DNA of 64,000 bases from Neoarius graeffei (lineage: Eukaryota > Chordata > Actinopteri > Siluriformes > Ariidae), in the NCBI RefSeq assembly GCF_027579695.1, contig NC_083590.1:17147946-17211945 (forward strand), given 5' to 3'. Positions 38,301-45,055 of the stretch are shown here, in pieces (positions within the stretch are counted from its first letter, which is position 1; each line of letters starts with the position of its first letter). The notes under the pieces were generated by a model, which was not told the DNA's origin, searched no databases, and saw only the letters and a list, made by a program, of their open reading frames with translations. Made by a program: the position numbers and the translations under genes.

Positions 38301-41300
38301 ATCACCAATCAGAGCGCGATTGCTCATATCCAGTGAATGTGAAGAGAATAATTAATATCATCTCTGGGGCCTGAAGGACTTTTTCCTCACCACTGGCTTC
38401 ATCATTTGGGACAAATCCAAATCTACATCTACAGCTGGATTTCTGTAAAGCTGCTTTGTGACAAGTGTTCAGAAAAGTGCTATAAAAATAAATCAAAATG
38501 AACCGAATTGTATTTCATTAAAAGGTTTTATATATTTTTAATGTTAGACTGTCTTATCTTTACATTATTGGCAGTCTAAAAAAACAAACCTAAGCAAAAG
38601 CAGTTTAAGTACTTTTAAGCAAATTTATATTCACAGTCAGTGTTGATAAACGCCCGCGTTTGGGAATTCTCTCACTACAGTTAGGCTCAGATTATAAAAG
38701 TGCCCTAAAGTCAACAGTTTAACCATTAAACCAGTGTTGCCAATTTAGAGATTTTGTTGCTAGATCTGGAGACTTCAGAGTTTTTCAGCACACACTCGTC
38801 ACGTTCCTGCACTCGATATGGCTCTACAGCTTACATCACAGCTGCTGTTATACGAGTTGAGAGAGCAGGATCACTCGACTCACCACCAGTGTGTAATGTC
38901 TGGTTTTGTTGTTCTTGCAACCAATCACTGATCATCACTGTTTCCCAACAGCCAATCACTGATCATCACTGTTTCCCAATGACCAAGAACACCGTTACCC
39001 CTTTTCAACCAACAAGGAACAGGTTCTCCAACTGGTTCCCTTCAGGATTCCTTGAACCTTGGTGCCAGGTAATGAACCAGCCCATATTCTTACAGGTTTT
39101 GAGCAAAACCATTGTAATCAAGGATGTGTCATGAACAGAGGGTGTGGCACAATTCACAACAGGAGTCATCGCAAGATGGCGGTGCACATTGATTATCTCT
39201 GTGCTTTTGTTCTGTTAGTGCAGATATTTATTTTTGGTCCATTTTTTCCCCAAAGATGTATTCTTTTCTATTATGTTCTCCAATGCTGCACACTTCTTCC
39301 TCTCCAAACTAATGACATGCCCACTGATGTCATCACAGTTCGTGCTGGAAAAACCAGCTATATTTTAGTTCCAGCGAGAAACCAAGTTTTCAGGTTCAGA
39401 ACCAATTTATTTTTGGTCGAAAAGCTCTGAAAGGGTCAAAGTTTGGTGCGAGAACCAGAACAGAACCCATTCCCAGTTGGTCATAAAGGGGGCTGTTTGT
39501 CCTACCCTTGCACTTCTTCGTCCTTTGTTTTAGTTTCTCTTCTTCTAAAATAAAAGTGTGTCCTTCATGACTACTCACTGTTCATGGATTACATCATTAA
39601 AAACTACAATTTACTGCATTATTCTGTATTTATTCTGATAAAACTATCCTACTGTATTATGTTTGAAGTGAAAATCTTCCTTCTTCATGTATCCCAATTT
39701 GTAATTTGATATGCCAATGATCGTGACAAAAAACAATATGCAAATTAGTCTATGTATGAGCTCATCTTCTGACCTTTTGACCATGATTTAGCTACGTTCC
39801 TCTGGGAACTGTCGGCAACGCTGAACTAAATTGTTAATCACAGTTGTGTGTGCGTGAAATGTCTGAACTCCTGGAATTAACATCTTTAACTTTGTACTTC
39901 AGCAGGAAGCACAGAGAACACCGGGTCTCATTTACAGCCTGCACAATACTCATGAAGAAGAGAAATGATTACCCAGAGAATGCAGTTTGTACTGAAATGT
40001 CTCACAAGCAGCATGGGCAGTGAACTCAACTTTTCTCCTTAACCTGTGCTCTTTAGTCATTGTGGATAACTGTACTGGGGAAATTAGGAAATCGAACAGA
40101 GCCGGAGCCTTATTTTAGGATAAATCTGTATGCAAAGCTAAAGTTAAATCCGGCTTCATCCCATAAATGAAGGCCAAATGCCAAACTGATCTCAAACTGT
40201 ACTACATAGGATGCACAAGCCATGAGTTAAATATCAGGTTTCTGTCTTCACCCAGTCCTATTGTATATTTGTTGATTATCCTAATGTGTTCACCTGTTCT
40301 GTGTTAAGGTCTGTATCTTTATGCCCTCCTTTTTTCTCTCTCTATTTGCAAACTCTTATCATGCACTAAACAGCATTCAGGCTAAACCTGGTCATCCTGT
40401 CTTCATTTCTTGGATTACTTCCTGGTTTTTATCCTCACCTTTAAAGCATCAATAACCAGAAGACACTCTCGAAAATAGTGTTCATTTAGAACTTCCTGTA
40501 TGAGAAGCTGTGAGGAGCTCTGTTTATTTGGGAAGTTCCTTCATGAAGCTGGCTGAGGAATACTCAGGAATAATTTAATTTATTCTATTCACAGTCACTG
40601 GATATGAGCAATCATGTGCCCTGATTGGCTGCTCTACTACTAGGACATCAGCTCATATACCGTGAGTAGAGAAAAAAATGGCAGTGCATTTTGCTGAACT
40701 AACAGAGGACGAAAGAAAAACTACTTGAAAACACAACCCCAAAAATTATCAAGTATTTAAAAGAAACAGAAATAGCTAAAAGAATATAGTCCCCCCCACA
40801 TCGCCTGTTCTAGACTCCAGCCCAGTTGGTGGCGGTAATGCACCTTTAAGTTGGTTTGCCAACCACCAAAAAAAAAATCCCTAAAGAAGAAGAAACCCCC
40901 CCCCAAAAATACAAAAAAAGCGCAAAAAGTATGGAATAAAATTCTCTTTTTTTAATTTTTCAAGAATTATTATTATAGCATTTTTTACAAATTGCTCCTG
41001 TCAATTTCCAAGTGGAAATTATTTTGTGGGATGTTTTGTATAAAGTTTTTATTGATCGATTTTGGAAAAACTAAAAATGCTCTGTTTCTCAAAATCCAGT
41101 GAATGTGGATAGAATAAAACAGTTATTCCACTCAATCTTGTCATACATGGATTATAGACAACTCGGTGCTACGCGCCTCATCGGCTATCAGCTCATGTAC
41201 GACTCGATTTCATGGAATAACTTTTAAATATAAAAATTTTGATTTGTTTCACATCTTAACAGCTGCACAATCACATAAGAGGTTACTTCATAGTGTTAAT

Positions 41301-44300
41301 GTCTTAATTATTATTTTAATGGTAAACCTGAAGACATTCGAGTAGTTGAATTTGAGTTTACATGATTACTGATAAATCCACAACCTGCTATATAACCCAT
41401 TGGCGGCGTCCCAAACCGCACAACATCAATACAGCAGATCATCTTTAATGCAGTCAATCCTTCATATCCATATTCAAAGGTAAACTGTGGTGCTTTAGAT
41501 GATGACAATCAGCATACGGACAATTTCAAATGTCTACGTCGATAAAGGAACACATTTGTGAGCACAGGAACAAAATAATTACAAATGACCTCAGATCTAA
41601 AACCCATGACTTGTATTCAAAAGTGGACACTAATACACTAAAGGAGTTGTGCTCCTTTTCTCTAAATGTACAACAGGACAGATAGCTCCATTAGACGTGA
41701 GGAATACTTACAACATTTCATTGCCAGAACAGTTGGTAACCATGGTTACAACCCAGTCCACACACTAACAATAATAATAATAATAATAATAATACACCAG
41801 CGTGATCCAGTTAAAGACATTTGGAGCTAATTTAAATCGCTGATTTTTACTGTTTTACATACAGCTGACTGGCAACTTGGTGTGAATAAGTGTGTGAAGT
41901 GAGCTGGCGTGCCGTATTCCCAGGATAGACTCTGCAACCCTGACCAGGAAAAAGCGCTTAGTGAAAATGAAGGAATGAATATTTTACATTAATGAGCTAA
42001 TTAATTGAACCACACTTTAGGACCTTAAATGTTTTTTTTCTGAAGTTTTTATACATGACAATACATTTTACACTAATAATTGAGATGTTGGTCTCGTAAA
42101 CCTTTAGTATCTTTCATCTGGAAATGTGAAGAGTGTACCTGTAAAAATGATTCAACCAATATAATTGTTTGTGAGCACCACTGTTGTGTATTTAATTAGC
42201 TTTTAAACTATCCCAGACTTTAAAAGACACGTACCAGTATGGCTGAGCAATACAACACAAATATCATATCACGATACTGGAACACATTTCTATGATACAT
42301 GATATGTAGCAGAATGATATAAAAAGTCAGTGTCCTTCTTGTGCCAGGACCTGGTCTTCCCAGGCAGTATGCCATCCCAGGCCCTTAAGGTGCATTGGGC
42401 AGAGCCGATCTGTGTTTCTATAGCCCCCGGCATCTCGTCTATTACATAGCTAGGGTTACAGCAGGGGGCTGGTCCTCTGGTAACTCCGAGAGTTTGACTC
42501 CCTGCTCACATCTGTATTGCAGCGCCTCGCCATATGGCAGTAGGTACCATTTTTATGATGGTCTTTGGTACGATCCAACCACAAGCAGAACTCATGATCT
42601 CCCGGTCAAGAAGTGGACACACTCATAACAATATATACTGTAGGTTGCATTTATATTATATAGACCCGAGTGTTTTACTGAGAAATACGCCACTCATATT
42701 TTTCATATACGAACTGTATCCAGGATATCGAGTAACATATTTAAATAATATTGGCTGGCTTTTTTTCATGGTAGAGTAGAGTGGGGTAATACGCCCCCGG
42801 CCTGTTTTACCCAAAATAACCACCAGATGGCACAAAGTTACATTTCTATTGTTGCTATGGACTGGCTTGACAATGGGGATATACAAATATCCACTGTGGA
42901 TCGCATATCAGCAACACAGCGGAGAGAAATCAAATTTCATGGTAAGTGATATAATTTTCAGATATCAGTAAAACTGTATTTAGATAGCTGCTATTTCGTC
43001 AGATATCACAGCTGTGTATGTGGTATGAGTAGACAAGTCAGTACGTTAAAAAAATACATTAGGTATAAAAAGTTGAATCACATTTTGAAAGTAAGACCCT
43101 TTTTTGTAAAAGTGTAGTCTGTGGGGTAAAACACCCCCTTAATGGCGGGGTAAATGGCCCCCAGGGGGCATCGTTTCCTTTTATCATAATTACTGTATTT
43201 CATACATTTCTGAATAGCAGATACATAGTTTTTAATAACATCTCGCTTACCTGGTTGAGTAAAGCAAGTAATTTGAACTTAATATTAAAAATAATTGAAA
43301 TAAAAAAAAAATTGAAATTAAAATGTGAAATATAATAAAATAATGCATCTATTCATTAATTCAGGGATATTGTCTTGTTTCTTTCACATTATAGGCTTAA
43401 GTAAACACTTTTGCTATCCAAACAGCTTTTTTTGAGTGAGGGGGCCTATTGCCCCACCTCAGCGGGCCTTTTACCCCACTGGGGGGGGGGGGGGGGGGGG
43501 GGGGTAAAGGCCCCCTTGGCACAATGTTTGTTTTTGTTAAAAAAAAAAAATTAAGTATTAACTTTAGGCAGACTTTAGGTGGCATTATTGTTCATGTCAC
43601 TGTTGTCAAAAACTATGATTAAAACTAAACACATGGTTCATTTCAACTTGGAGAAAAACTGAATTTTCCTTAAGGGGGGCTTTTTCCCCCACCCTACTCT
43701 ATATCAGATATATTCCATTCAGCTAACATGATACTGAATGAGTCAAAGATGAATAGCTGAATGGAATATATCTGATATACCATGAAAAAAAGCTAGCCAA
43801 TATTATTATTCATACACATTCCTTTCGGGTGTTCAACGCGTCTTTCTCTTTCAAAATTCTCTCAAAATTGTTCGCATTTAACGACGCAAACATGGCGGCC
43901 ATGTTTGCTTACAAATTGTCACAGTCACTCACTAGCATGGAAGTTTTACGTCTCCGACGTGCAACGTCATGCTGTCTTAACAACCATGCAATATCGTAAA
44001 CCATATTGAACACTCATTCTTCATTGGGTAGAGTGATGTAATACATGTTAGCAATATGCTAACGATATTGCATGCTATCAAACCAAAATTCCATCAAAAA
44101 AAAGTGTCCTGTATGTATAATATTTCCCGATATTTCACTCCGATGACGTCACTCCCAGTGTTTTTCCGCTGACTAGATGTGTATTGTGAAAATGGTGAAC
44201 CGGTTCAAAATTAAAATTCTTTTGATTAACTTGCGTAATTTTTGGTGGATGTGTCCATATAATATAAAGAACATTAGATGATGGCGCAAATATATGAAGT

Positions 44301-44771
44301 TTATCTTCTCATATTGAAAGATATATCACCATTTGAAGATAAATTTCATATCTTCATACCACCGTGTAACATCACACACACATTTTATATATATACAGGG
44401 TGTCTCAAAAAAATGTACTCACACTTTAACTGTCCCTAACATGCTGCCTTTTTTGTGTTGCAGGTGTAATTAATTAATCACAGCATGGCAGGAAATTATC
44501 GCACCAAACCAAGAACAATTGATGCATTGAAATTGGAAATTGAAAGACAATGTCACGATATTCCTAATGACCTATTTCGTGACGTTTGTGAATCCCTTGG
44601 TGCGCGTTATCAGCGTTGTCTGGACAATAATGGTCATCAATTTGAACATTTGCGAACATGATTCTTCAATTACATTTGTCTTCTGTATTCGAAGCTATTC
44701 CATTTCACTCTATGTTCATAAATAAAGGTTTTCTCGTCATTCAAAGTGTGAGTACATTTTTTTGAGACACC

Positions 44772-44846
<75 letters not shown>

Positions 44847-45019
44847 TTTTTTTGTGTGATATCCATAATGTCTCATAAAAGTGTACTGTGACATAATTTA
44901 TAATGATATATCATCACATTGTGATTTTGAATCCCAGGAGTATGAGAGAGTGAAATTGGCCATGCTCTCAGGGTCAATGGGAGGAATGATGTATATACTC
45001 ATATACACTCACTCACTTA

Positions 45020-45055
<36 letters not shown>

